Shown piece after piece: positions 44,276 to 52,608 of a DNA stretch of 64,000 nucleotides. A model generated the notes under the pieces. It saw only the letters and a program-made list of their open reading frames with translations. It had not been told where the DNA came from and made no database searches. A program made the position numbers and the translations under genes. This stretch comes from Betaproteobacteria bacterium (GTDB lineage: Bacteria; Pseudomonadota; Gammaproteobacteria; Burkholderiales; SG8-41). Position 1 is the first letter of the stretch. Every line of letters starts with the position of its first letter. Location of the stretch: NCBI GenBank assembly GCA_021730905.1, contig JAKFYK010000043.1, positions 26,344 to 90,343 on the forward strand, given 5' to 3'.

Positions 44276-44791
44276 ATGATCACCGCCAAGTCCGCCCGCA
44301 TGTTCACGCGCTACAACGCATGGTCGAACAAAATCTGGTACGACGCAATTGCCGCGCTGCCGCCCGGCGAAGCGCTCAAGGAACGCACCAGTCTGTTCAA
44401 GAACATGGTGCATACCATGAACCACAATTACATCGTGGATACCATTTGGCACGCGCATCTCGAAGGCCGCGACCATGGTCTCACTGCGCGCAACACCAAG
44501 GATCATCCGCCGCTCGACGAACTGCGCCGTCTGCATGAAGAAAGCGATGCATGGTTTATCCAGTGGAGCGACAAGCAAACCGAAGAAACGATAGCTGATC
44601 GTCGCCCGATTACCCTGATCGGCGGCAACCGCGTGGTGATGTCGCTCGGCGAAATGCTGCTGCATCTGTATCACCACACCGCCTATCACCGCGGTTTCGT
44701 CGGCGACATGATGTTCAACGTACCGGGGCATCGCGCGCCGATCACCGATCTGCCAGTGTTCCTGCGCGAAGCCCCACAAAATTACTATTAA
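44276..44791 (+). CDS. DinB-family protein
   Basis: The 171-residue protein has the four-helix DinB/YfiT-like fold with the putative metal-binding histidines: NHNYIVDTIWHAHLEG (about 49-64) and HLYHHTAYHRGFVGD (about 128-142). DinB proteins include damage-inducible and thiol-dependent enzymes; the activity here is unknown. ATG 44276 has GGAGAG upstream. The preceding 414-base gap holds the MITE-like element, then about 140 bases with the presumable promoter. It precedes the MmgE/PrpD gene by 19 bases. Confidence 0.85.
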   Translation: MITAKSARMFTRYNAWSNKIWYDAIAALPPGEALKERTSLFKNMVHTMNHNYIVDTIWHAHLEGRDHGLTARNTKDHPPLDELRRLHEESDAWFIQWSDKQTEETIADRRPITLIGGNRVVMSLGEMLLHLYHHTAYHRGFVGDMMFNVPGHRAPITDLPVFLREAPQNYY

Positions 44792-44804
44792 AAACAAATA
44801 GTTA
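44791..44804 (+). repeat. Dispersed AT-rich repeat, copy 4
   Basis: AAAACAAATAGTTA starts on the last base of the DinB stop and fills most of the 19-base gap to the MmgE/PrpD ATG at 44811. Confidence 0.6.
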
Positions 44805-44810
44805 TAAACG

Positions 44811-46208
44811 ATGCCCGCAGCCGCGCACCCGCGCAATCAGCAACTCGTTGATTACATCGCCGGCACCGCCACGCGCAAATTTCCCGGCGATGTCATCGAT
44901 GCGGCTAAGCGTGCGCTGGTGGATTTTCTCGGCGTCGCCGTGGGCGCTTCAAATGACGCGCCGGTGCAACCGGTGCGCGCCACCGTCAAACAATGGAACT
45001 CGAACGGCAACGCGCGCATCTTCCTCGGCAGTCAAACAACACCCGCGCTCGCGGCACTGGTCAACGGCACCATGGCGCATGCGATGGATTACGACGACAC
45101 GCATCCCGGCGGCGCGGGTCATCCCAGTGCGTGCTGCTGGTCTGCAGGGCTGGCGCTCGCCGAACACCACGGCGTCGAGGAACGCGAAGCGATGGCCGCG
45201 TTTCTTACCGGCTATGAAGTGATGACCAAGCTCGGCGGCGGCTATGCCGCGGGCGTGGGGCGAAATCTGCAGCGGCGCGGCTTGCATCCCACGTCGGTGT
45301 TCGGCCGCACAGGCGCCGCAGCCGTGGCGTGTGCGCTGCTCAAACTGGACGAACAACAAACCGGACATGCGCTCGGCGTAGCGGCCACCACCGCCGGCGG
45401 GCTGGTCGGCTCGTTTGGCACGCACGGCAAACCGTTTCATGCCGGAAAAGCCGCGATGGACGGCATACTCGCCGCGCAGCTTGCATCGGATGGCTTTGTC
45501 GCGGCAACGCATCTCTATGAGCTGGGCGAGCTGGACAAAACGCCACGCAGCAAGGAAGCGCATCGTGCAAGCCTGCTCGATGTGTTTATCCAGAATCATG
45601 AAGTCGAAGTGCTGCCGCTCGATTTCGAGCAAAGCTGGGAGATACTCAGCAACGGCTTCAAACCCTTTGCCAGTTGCCGCGCGACTCAGGCATCCACGCA
45701 AGCGGCGCGAACGTTGGCAGCCAAAATCGCCGGGCGCGCGATCCGGCGCGTGCAGGCCAAGGTGCATCCGAACGCGCTCATCACCGCCGGCAAACTCGCG
45801 CCGCGCACGCCTCTTGAAGGCAAATTCAGCGTGCCGTTCTGCATTGCGCTTGCGCTGCGCGGCCACCAGGTTGTCGCCTCCGATTTCACCGACGACAAAA
45901 TGCATGACACGTCCGTGATGGACGTGGTGCCGGTGGTCGAACTCGAAGCGGTACAAGGCCAGCCACCGCACTCGGCGCACCTCGACGTGTATCTCACTGA
46001 CGGCGAGCATCTGCACGCGGACACCGACATCGTCATCGGCCATCCGGATAACCCGATGAGCTGGGATGATCTGCGCCTGAAGTTCGACGGATTGGTTGAG
46101 CCCATCATCGGCGCGTCGAAGGCGAAGCCCTTGTTTGAAACGGCGCGTAGTTTCGAGCAGCCGGGATCCATACGCAAAATTTCGCAATTGCTGGCAGGGA
46201 CAAAGTAA
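44811..46208 (+). CDS. MmgE/PrpD family protein
   Basis: The 465-residue product has VDFLGVAVGA, LVNGTMAHAMDYDDTHPGGAGHPSA and GLVGSFGTHGKPFHAGKAAMDG. It is the closest paralogue of the protein at 7966-9327; a difference is an insert near SKEAHRASLLDVF (about 245-260). ATG 44811 follows the AT-rich repeat, with no strong ribosome-binding site. The gap to the next gene (137 bases) contains a 6-bp hairpin (46259-46277). Confidence 0.9.
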   Translation: MPAAAHPRNQQLVDYIAGTATRKFPGDVIDAAKRALVDFLGVAVGASNDAPVQPVRATVKQWNSNGNARIFLGSQTTPALAALVNGTMAHAMDYDDTHPGGAGHPSACCWSAGLALAEHHGVEEREAMAAFLTGYEVMTKLGGGYAAGVGRNLQRRGLHPTSVFGRTGAAAVACALLKLDEQQTGHALGVAATTAGGLVGSFGTHGKPFHAGKAAMDGILAAQLASDGFVAATHLYELGELDKTPRSKEAHRASLLDVFIQNHEVEVLPLDFEQSWEILSNGFKPFASCRATQASTQAARTLAAKIAGRAIRRVQAKVHPNALITAGKLAPRTPLEGKFSVPFCIALALRGHQVVASDFTDDKMHDTSVMDVVPVVELEAVQGQPPHSAHLDVYLTDGEHLHADTDIVIGHPDNPMSWDDLRLKFDGLVEPIIGASKAKPLFETARSFEQPGSIRKISQLLAGTK

Positions 46209-46345
46209 CGGCATGCGTCGATTTCACACCGTGGATTGATATTTCAGAAGTAACTAACCCCGCCCTCACAAGGCGGGAATATGGTAAAAATCGCTACAGC
46301 GCATCCATCGCGCTCGTCACGCTTATCACGCATTGAGGAGATCCC

Positions 46346-46858
46346 ATGACCACCGAAGCAAGCCTCAGCCCGGAAACCGTGCTGGCCGAAATGAAGAAAA
46401 ATGGCATCACGCACGTGGTGTGGCTGCCGGACAGCGAAACCAACTGGCTCTATCTGCTGATGAAAGCCGAGCCGTCGATCACACTGGTGGCAGTGCCGCG
46501 CGAAGGGCTGGCGTTTTCGTGTGCGGCAGGCATTTATATCGGCGGCGGCAAGCCGATCATCCTGATTCAGAACACGGGCATGATGGAATCCGGAGATTCG
46601 ATGCGCGGCTGGACGATGGGGCTCAACATCCCGGTGGTAATGATGGTGGGCTACCGCGGCTACACACGCCACGGGGTCAACAAGGACACCGCCGCGACGT
46701 ATACCGAGCGTTTTCTGAATGCGTTCAACATCCAGTACTACCTCGTCGAGCACAGCAGCGACGCGACGCGTATTTCCGTGGCGTTCGAAGAAGCGCAAAA
46801 AACCAAGCGTCCGGTGGCGATACTCGTCGGTGACGAGTACCACGGCTTTAACCGATAG
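46346..46858 (+). CDS. ThDP-dependent decarboxylase, Pyr subunit (sulfopyruvate decarboxylase alpha-like)
   Basis: The 170-residue protein is a lone ThDP Pyr domain. VPREGLAFSCAAGIYIGGGKPIILIQNTGM carries the cofactor-activating Glu in PREG and is typical of sulfopyruvate (ComD) and phosphonopyruvate decarboxylases. The PP-domain partner is the next gene, 9 bases away. Such two-subunit enzymes decarboxylate 3-substituted pyruvates to aldehydes. ATG 46346 follows GAGGAG. The substrate is not known. Confidence 0.85.
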   Translation: MTTEASLSPETVLAEMKKNGITHVVWLPDSETNWLYLLMKAEPSITLVAVPREGLAFSCAAGIYIGGGKPIILIQNTGMMESGDSMRGWTMGLNIPVVMMVGYRGYTRHGVNKDTAATYTERFLNAFNIQYYLVEHSSDATRISVAFEEAQKTKRPVAILVGDEYHGFNR

Positions 46859-46867
46859 GAGGTTACG

Positions 46868-47455
46868 ATGATCGTCATGGAAGAAATGTTGAAAGTGTTT
46901 CAGCAGCATCGCGGTGACGCCATCGTGGTGTCCGGGCGCGCCAACCGCCATTGGGATGGCATCAGTACGCTGAAGAATCGCGATCTGTCGCTCGGCGATC
47001 CGGCGATGGGCGGACACGCCTCGTTCGCGCTGGGTCTCGCACTCGCGCAGCCGAACAAGAAAGTGGTGGTATTCGATTCTGAGGGCGATTTGCAGATGAG
47101 CCTGGGCGTGCTGGCGATGATCGCCGAGCAGAAACCGAAAAATTTCTATCACTTTTTGCTCGACAATGAAGTTTACGCCACCACCGGCGGCCAGCCGGTT
47201 CCTAACGCGAAAACCATTGCTTACGACACCATCGCCAAAGGCTGCGGTTATCCTGCCGCTTACGCGTACACCAACCTTGAATCTTTTTCGGTAAACGTCG
47301 GACGCATCCTGTCCGGGACAGGGCCGGTATTCGTGGCGATGAAGATCGTGCCTGAAATCGAGAACGTGCCCATAGGCCAGCGCACGCCGCGCTTGAGACG
47401 TACCAAGGAACAGGGTATCGCGGATCTGCGGGCGGAGTTGGGCGTCAGCAACTGA
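46868..47455 (+). CDS. ThDP-dependent decarboxylase, PP subunit (sulfopyruvate decarboxylase beta-like)
   Basis: The 195-residue protein is the ThDP PP domain that pairs with the preceding gene: MGGHASFALGLALAQP, then FDSEGDLQMSLGVLAMIAEQ and LLDNEVYATTGGQP. The DNExY-TTGGQ sequence is characteristic of ComE and phosphonopyruvate decarboxylase. SEGD replaces the canonical DGDG, though Glu-Gly-Asp keeps the metal-binding Asp. ATG 46868 follows AGGAGG. It is a split enzyme, not a broken one. Confidence 0.85.
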   Translation: MIVMEEMLKVFQQHRGDAIVVSGRANRHWDGISTLKNRDLSLGDPAMGGHASFALGLALAQPNKKVVVFDSEGDLQMSLGVLAMIAEQKPKNFYHFLLDNEVYATTGGQPVPNAKTIAYDTIAKGCGYPAAYAYTNLESFSVNVGRILSGTGPVFVAMKIVPEIENVPIGQRTPRLRRTKEQGIADLRAELGVSN

Positions 47456-47487
47456 TGTTATTAAGGTGGCGCTGCACGGAGTAGCCT

Positions 47488-48480
47488 ATGGCAGTAATGC
47501 TCGGCTTTGAAGCACTGCGCGGCGCGTTGTCGATGCGCGAAGCCATCGATCTTCTCGAACGCGCGTTCGCGCACGAGACCTCGAGCGCGACCGTGGTATC
47601 GCCCAAATTCGTCACCGATTTTGACACCGGCGCGATGCGCATTCTGTTCGCCGCCGATCATCAGGCCGGCTATGCGGCAATGAAGGCCTATCACTCGATC
47701 AAAGGCATGGGCGCGCGCTACGTGGTGTCGCTCTACAGCCTGAAAGACGGCGAACTGCTGGCACTGCTCGACGGACAGTTGATCACCGATCTGCGCACCG
47801 GCGCATGCAGCGGCGTCATCGCGCGCAAAGTGCCCATCGACGGTCCGGTAACCGTAGGCGTAATCGGCTCCGGCAATCAGGCGCACAAGCAGTTGGAGTG
47901 CCTCGCTGCGGTGTACAAACTCGACTCGGTGGCGGTCTACAGCCCCACCGCCGCTCATCGCGAACATTTTGCGCACGCGATGTCGCAGCAACTAGGCGTC
48001 ACGGTGACTGCGGTGGACAGCATTGAAGCTGCCGTGCGCGGCAAGACCGTCGTCGCTTCGGCCAGCAGCGCTCGGACGACAGCACCCATACTGCGCGGTG
48101 AGTGGCTGGCCGCGTGCCGCCTGTTGTGCGCAGTGGGCAACACGCGCAGGCAATACGCCGAGGCCGATATACAATGTTTTCGCAACGCAAGTCTGGTGGT
48201 GATGGATACGCTGCATGCGCTGGAAGAAGCCGGCGAATTGCGGCAAGCAGTTGAGGCCGGCGCATTGCCCGAAGACAAGCGCGCCACTCTGGGACAGATC
48301 GTTACGGGTGCGGCGCAGTTACCGGAGAAAGGCTTGATTGTGTTCAAGTCGGTAGGCTCGGCATTGCAGGATCTGGCTTTGGCGGCGAGGTATTACGAGT
48401 TGTTGGGAACGCAGCCGGGCTTGCCCAAAGCCGACGATGTCGGCAGATCGCGTGAGCCGGTGTGGTCAGCCACGCATTGA
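47488..48480 (+). CDS. Ornithine cyclodeaminase/mu-crystallin family protein
   Basis: The 330-residue product has the family core: MRILFAADHQAGYAAMKAYHS, DGQLITDLRTGACSGVIARK and the dinucleotide motif VGVIGSGNQAHKQLECLAAV (about 125-145). Besides ornithine cyclodeaminase, the family includes ketimine and imine reductases and alanine dehydrogenase. With the adjacent 2-oxoacid decarboxylase it may handle amino or imino acid intermediates (inference). Two Bug genes follow. Confidence 0.87.
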   Translation: MAVMLGFEALRGALSMREAIDLLERAFAHETSSATVVSPKFVTDFDTGAMRILFAADHQAGYAAMKAYHSIKGMGARYVVSLYSLKDGELLALLDGQLITDLRTGACSGVIARKVPIDGPVTVGVIGSGNQAHKQLECLAAVYKLDSVAVYSPTAAHREHFAHAMSQQLGVTVTAVDSIEAAVRGKTVVASASSARTTAPILRGEWLAACRLLCAVGNTRRQYAEADIQCFRNASLVVMDTLHALEEAGELRQAVEAGALPEDKRATLGQIVTGAAQLPEKGLIVFKSVGSALQDLALAARYYELLGTQPGLPKADDVGRSREPVWSATH

Positions 48481-48517
48481 GTGTAATCGCAGCATCAACA
48501 TTGAAATTGGCATACGC

Positions 48518-49504
48518 ATGAAGAAACGCCACCTGATCCGCATCCCGCTGTTCGCCCTGTTCATGGTGTCGGCGCTTGCCGCGAACGCACAACCAGCCTG
48601 GCGACCGGACAAGGCCGTGGAGATCATCGTGCCCACCGGCGCCAGCGGCATCAACGATGCCAACGCGCGCTTGATCCAGAAATCGTTTTCGGACCTGAAG
48701 TTGCTGCCTACGCCGTCCATTGTCAATAACAAACCCGGCGGCAACCAGAGTCTGGCCGTGGTTTATCTCAACCAGCATGCCGGCGATGCGCATTATCTGC
48801 TGTACGCGACCGCGACGATATTCACCAACCAGATCGCCGGCATCACGCCGCTGCACTATGCCGATTTCACGCCGCTGGCGCTGTTGCTGGTGGATTACAG
48901 TGTGATTACCGTGGCAGCAAATTCACCGATGAAATCCATGCGTGATATGGTCGAGCGGTTGCGCGCCGATCCGGAGTCGATATCGTTCGGCGTGGTTGCA
49001 CGCGGCGGGCCCAATCATTTGGCAGCAGCACAGGCGATGCGTTCGGCAGGCATTGATCCTAAGAAGCTGAAGATGGTGGTATTCAAGACCAACGCCGAAT
49101 CATTGACCGCAGTTATCGGCGGCCACATACAGGCGGTGGTGTCTTCCGTGAGCGCAGCGCTTCCGCAAGTGCAGGCCGGTAACGCTCGCATGCTGGGTGT
49201 GACGGCGCCGCAACGCGTGGGTGGATCGGTTGCGAACGTCCCCACCATGCGCGAGCAGGGCATCGACGCCATGGGCATTTCAAACTGGCGCGGCATCTTC
49301 GGCGCGAAGGGTCTCACTGCAGCGCAAATCGCATTTTGGGAGGAAGTCATCGGCAAGGCCGCCACCACCGATGACTGGAAGAAACAACTCGATACCAACA
49401 ACCTTGCGTCGCGCTTCATGCGCAGCCGCGAGTTCGCTAAATATCTCGAAGTCGAGTATGGCGCCACTAGAGCTGCCATGGCCGACGCAGGCCTTATTAA
49501 GTAA
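48518..49504 (+). CDS. Bug-family substrate-binding protein, WxP subtype
   Basis: The 328-residue protein has a signal peptide (HLIRIPLFALFMVSALAANAQ), then AWRPDKAVEIIVPTGASGINDANAR, IVNNKPGGNQSLAVVYLNQHAGDAHYLLYAT. It is closely similar to the next Bug protein over the whole length. ATG 48518 is the start, rather than the frame from 48437 that lies inside the OCD gene. The stop overlaps the AT-rich repeat. Confidence 0.9.
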   Translation: MKKRHLIRIPLFALFMVSALAANAQPAWRPDKAVEIIVPTGASGINDANARLIQKSFSDLKLLPTPSIVNNKPGGNQSLAVVYLNQHAGDAHYLLYATATIFTNQIAGITPLHYADFTPLALLLVDYSVITVAANSPMKSMRDMVERLRADPESISFGVVARGGPNHLAAAQAMRSAGIDPKKLKMVVFKTNAESLTAVIGGHIQAVVSSVSAALPQVQAGNARMLGVTAPQRVGGSVANVPTMREQGIDAMGISNWRGIFGAKGLTAAQIAFWEEVIGKAATTDDWKKQLDTNNLASRFMRSREFAKYLEVEYGATRAAMADAGLIK

Positions 49505-49515
49505 CTATTTGTTTT
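49502..49515 (-). repeat. Dispersed AT-rich repeat, copy 5
   Basis: Minus-strand AAAACAAATAGTTA overlaps the TAA stop of the Bug gene and lies 20 bases before the GTG of the next one. Confidence 0.6.
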
Positions 49516-49534
49516 TATTACGTATTTTATAACG

Positions 49535-50527
49535 GTGTCCTCCGCACGCACCCGCCTCGCTGTTGTGGCCCTGGCGGTGCTCGCCGCCAGCCTGCCGAAT
49601 GCAGCCTGGAGTCAATCCGCGTGGCGTCCGGAAAAAGCGGTGGAAATTATCTTGCCGACAGCGGCTGGCGGACTCAACGACCAGATGGCACGATTGGTAC
49701 AGTCGATACTGCAGGATCGCAAAATCGTAACCACGCCGGTAGTGGTGATGAACAAAGCGGGCGGCAACCAGACGCTGGCCGCCGTCTATCTGCGCCAGCA
49801 TCCGGGCGACCCGCACTACCTGCTGTATTCGACCTCCAGCATATTCACCGGGCAAATCACCGGCCTTATCCAGCAGCATTACAGCGATCTCACGCCCATC
49901 GCGCTGCTGCTGGTGGAGCGCACGGCAATCACGGTGGCTGCCGATTCACCGATCAAGAGCATGCGCGACCTGGCAGAGCGCCTGGCGGCAAATCCGGAGT
50001 CACTTGCGTTCGGCATGGCCACCCGCGGCGGCACCAATCACCTCGGGCTGGCGCAGGCAGTCAAGTCGGTAGGCATAGACCCCAGGCGGCTGAAGACGGT
50101 CGTGTTCAAGACTAACGTTGAATCGATGACGGCACTGGTCGGCGGCCACCTGCACGTGGTCACGACTTCCGCGACCGCCGCGCTGCCGTGGGTGCAGAAG
50201 GGTCAGGCACGCATGCTCGCAATCCTGGCGCCGCAGCGTCAGCCGGGCCCCTTCACCCATGTGCCGACGCTGCGCGAGCAGGGTTTCGATGTAGCAGGTG
50301 TCACCAACTGGCGCGGCATGTTTGGTGCGCGCGGCCTGACGCCGGCACAGAGCGCATTCTGGGAAGACGCCATGGCAAGGATCGTCGCTACCGCAGAATG
50401 GAACAAGCCGCTGGAGCAGAACCATCTTGGGCAAAACTTCCTGCGCGGCCGGGAATTCGCAAAATTTCTGGAAATCGAGTACCAGGCTTCCAAAACCGCG
50501 CTGACCGATCTGGAGTTCGCCAAATAA
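49535..50527 (+). CDS. Bug-family substrate-binding protein, WxP subtype
   Basis: The 330-residue protein has a signal peptide ending AWSQ, then AWRPEKAVEIILPTAAGGLNDQMAR, VMNKAGGNQTLAAVYLRQHPGDPHYLLYST. It is a tandem duplicate of the preceding Bug gene. The GTG 49535 start has no obvious ribosome-binding site, being just after the AT-rich repeat. It precedes the DapA-family genes by about 93 bases. Confidence 0.9.
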   Translation: MSSARTRLAVVALAVLAASLPNAAWSQSAWRPEKAVEIILPTAAGGLNDQMARLVQSILQDRKIVTTPVVVMNKAGGNQTLAAVYLRQHPGDPHYLLYSTSSIFTGQITGLIQQHYSDLTPIALLLVERTAITVAADSPIKSMRDLAERLAANPESLAFGMATRGGTNHLGLAQAVKSVGIDPRRLKTVVFKTNVESMTALVGGHLHVVTTSATAALPWVQKGQARMLAILAPQRQPGPFTHVPTLREQGFDVAGVTNWRGMFGARGLTPAQSAFWEDAMARIVATAEWNKPLEQNHLGQNFLRGREFAKFLEIEYQASKTALTDLEFAK

Positions 50528-50620
50528 GGGAAATGGCAGTAAACTTTACCGAAAGCGCTTGTTCCATTGACGGTCCGCTGAGGGTGCATTATTTAACCCG
50601 ATTACAGAGGGAGAAACACG

Positions 50621-51592
50621 ATGTCAGCCGTACTCAAAGCCTCAACCGCATCACCTGTCACGCCAAGGAATTACGGCAAGTTCAATCTGCACGGCGTGAT
50701 GCAGGCGCCGGTCACGCCGCTTAAGGAAGACTTCAGCTTCGACGGCGACGGCTTCGCCAAGATGGTGGATTTCCACGTGCGCCACAAGGCGCCCGCCATC
50801 GCCTGGCCGCATCACAAGGCGGAGTCGCTGAATCTGACCATCGCGGAACGCAAGCTGGGCGCCGAAATTGCCGTGAAAACGGTAAACAAGCGCGTGCCGG
50901 TATCAATCTTCGTCGGCACCCTGAGCGAGGAAGATTCGCTCGACCTTGCGCGCCATGCGCAAAAAATCGGCGCTGACATGATACTGACCATTTCGCCGTA
51001 CTGCCGCCGGCCGTCGCAGGAAGAAATGTTCGATTCCATCGTGCGCATCGCCACCCACACCGACCTGCCGATGCTTACCTACAACTCGCCCTGGCGCAAC
51101 GGTGAAGGCGTTGAATTTACCAGCGACCTGACCGCGCGGCTGATCGAACGCCTGCCCAACTACATCGGCATGAAAGACGCCAGCTTCCACAGCGAGAAGT
51201 TTCTCGAAATCTCGCGCGTCGCGCTGAAAATGCGCCCCGGCTTCGCCATCATTCAGGGTGTCGAACACCTGCTCGCGGCGTACCCGCTTGGCGCTTGCGG
51301 TTCGTTTTCATCGTCGGGCGCCATCGCGCCGAATCTGTGCAACCGGTTCTTTGCGTCAATGGAAGCGGGCGACTGGAAAACCGCGCGCGAGTGCCAGTTC
51401 ATCATCCTGCAGATGTATCGCATGTTCAAGGAACAATATCCGTCGTCGCTCAAGGGCGCCATGATCACCATGGGACGCCCCGTGGGACCGACGCGCCCGC
51501 CGCTGCCCACCGCCACCAAAGAACGCGTCGAGTTTCTGCGCGCGCAGCTCGAAAAACTCAACGTTCTGCAGACCGAACCGCACGGCTGGTAA
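50621..51592 (+). CDS. Dihydrodipicolinate synthase (DapA)-family aldolase
   Basis: The 323-residue protein is a (beta/alpha)8 class-I aldolase/lyase. The Schiff-base Lys185 is in YIGMKDAS and Tyr154 in LTYNSPW; the phosphate/carboxylate-binding segment appears as PHHKAES. The N-acetylneuraminate lyase superfamily includes HpaI-like, KDG-dehydratase and pyruvate aldolases, so the exact substrate is open. RBS GGGAGAAACACG precedes ATG 50621. It is followed by a lysine-less paralogue. Confidence 0.9.
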   Translation: MSAVLKASTASPVTPRNYGKFNLHGVMQAPVTPLKEDFSFDGDGFAKMVDFHVRHKAPAIAWPHHKAESLNLTIAERKLGAEIAVKTVNKRVPVSIFVGTLSEEDSLDLARHAQKIGADMILTISPYCRRPSQEEMFDSIVRIATHTDLPMLTYNSPWRNGEGVEFTSDLTARLIERLPNYIGMKDASFHSEKFLEISRVALKMRPGFAIIQGVEHLLAAYPLGACGSFSSSGAIAPNLCNRFFASMEAGDWKTARECQFIILQMYRMFKEQYPSSLKGAMITMGRPVGPTRPPLPTATKERVEFLRAQLEKLNVLQTEPHGW

Positions 51593-51672
51593 GTACCACA
51601 ACCCGAAACCGAGTGCCACAGAGAGCGCCATGCCCTCTGTGGCTGAGGTTTACTTTACGCGAATAACACACC

Positions 51673-52608
51673 ATGCCCACGTTCAGACCCGGACTCGTCC
51701 ACACGCCCGTTACGCCTTTCAAAGCCGACCAAAGCATCGACTACAGCACCTACGCGAAAATTCTCGATTTCCATCTGAAGAACGGCGCGGAGGCGCTTGC
51801 ACTGCCAATGCCTGAAGGCGAGGACCTCAGCCTCACCGATGCAGAACAGCGCAAGTTGCTGGAATTCGCCATCGCGCACGTCAAAGGTCGCGTCCCCGTC
51901 ATTGCGCATGTCAGCGACGCAGGCACCGCCATTACGGTCGAGCGCGCAAAATTCGCTGAGAAAGCCGGCGCCACGGCGATTGCCTCGCACCCGCCGTACT
52001 TCTGGCATCCGCGGCCGGCGATGGTGGTCGAGCATCTGGTTCAGGTGGGTCAGGCAATCAAGCTGCCGCTGTTTGTCGTCAATCCGCCGGTCGAGACCGC
52101 CGGCACATCGCTGACGACGGAGATGGTGCTCCAGCTCATCGAGAAACTGCCCAATCTCGCCGGCGTGGTCGATGCCAGTCTCGATTTCGTGTTCATGGAG
52201 GAAATCATGTGCCTTGGGCAGCAACTGCGTCTCGATTTCCAGCTGCTCGCGGGCGGAGACTTTTCTGTTTCGTCAGGCACGCTTGGTGGTACAGGTGTGT
52301 TCTCCACGCTGTCGAGTATCGCTCCAACGTTGGCGCGCAAGGTATTCGAGTTGTCCCGGCAGGAAAAATACCTCGAAGCGCGCGAGCCGCAAGAGCAAAT
52401 CGCCGAGCTGCATCACCTGATCAAAATGGCCGGCGAATCCGGTCTCAGAGACGGTCTCGCCGGGACCAAGGCAGCAATGGCCGCCATGGGCCGCGCCTGC
52501 GGCAACCCGCGACCGCCGGTGCGTGCACTCGGTGAAATCGAGCGCGGCAGAATTTCCGAAGCGCTGGCAGGCATGGCCTTCCTGAAGGACGAGCCGCGCG
52601 GGTGGTAA
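51673..52608 (+). CDS. DapA-family protein lacking the Schiff-base lysine
   Basis: The 311-residue protein is a paralogue of the preceding gene and starts with the usual HTPVTPFKADQSIDY. The catalytic residues are not conserved. Aligning YIGMKDAS with LAGVVDAS puts Val166 where Lys should be, and PMLTYNSPW aligns with PLFVVNPPV, so Tyr is Val136. Other structural parts look intact (LLAGGDFSVSSGTLGGTGVFS). A non-catalytic, ligand-binding or different-chemistry role is inferred. ATG 51673 has no strong ribosome-binding site. It overlaps the following Bug gene by 7 bases. Confidence 0.85.
   Translation: MPTFRPGLVHTPVTPFKADQSIDYSTYAKILDFHLKNGAEALALPMPEGEDLSLTDAEQRKLLEFAIAHVKGRVPVIAHVSDAGTAITVERAKFAEKAGATAIASHPPYFWHPRPAMVVEHLVQVGQAIKLPLFVVNPPVETAGTSLTTEMVLQLIEKLPNLAGVVDASLDFVFMEEIMCLGQQLRLDFQLLAGGDFSVSSGTLGGTGVFSTLSSIAPTLARKVFELSRQEKYLEAREPQEQIAELHHLIKMAGESGLRDGLAGTKAAMAAMGRACGNPRPPVRALGEIERGRISEALAGMAFLKDEPRGW

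Noticed and set aside
46259..46277. CCCGCC-CTCACAA-GGCGGG hairpin after the MmgE/PrpD gene
   Set aside because: Only a 6-bp stem and no T-run on either strand; not enough for a terminator call.
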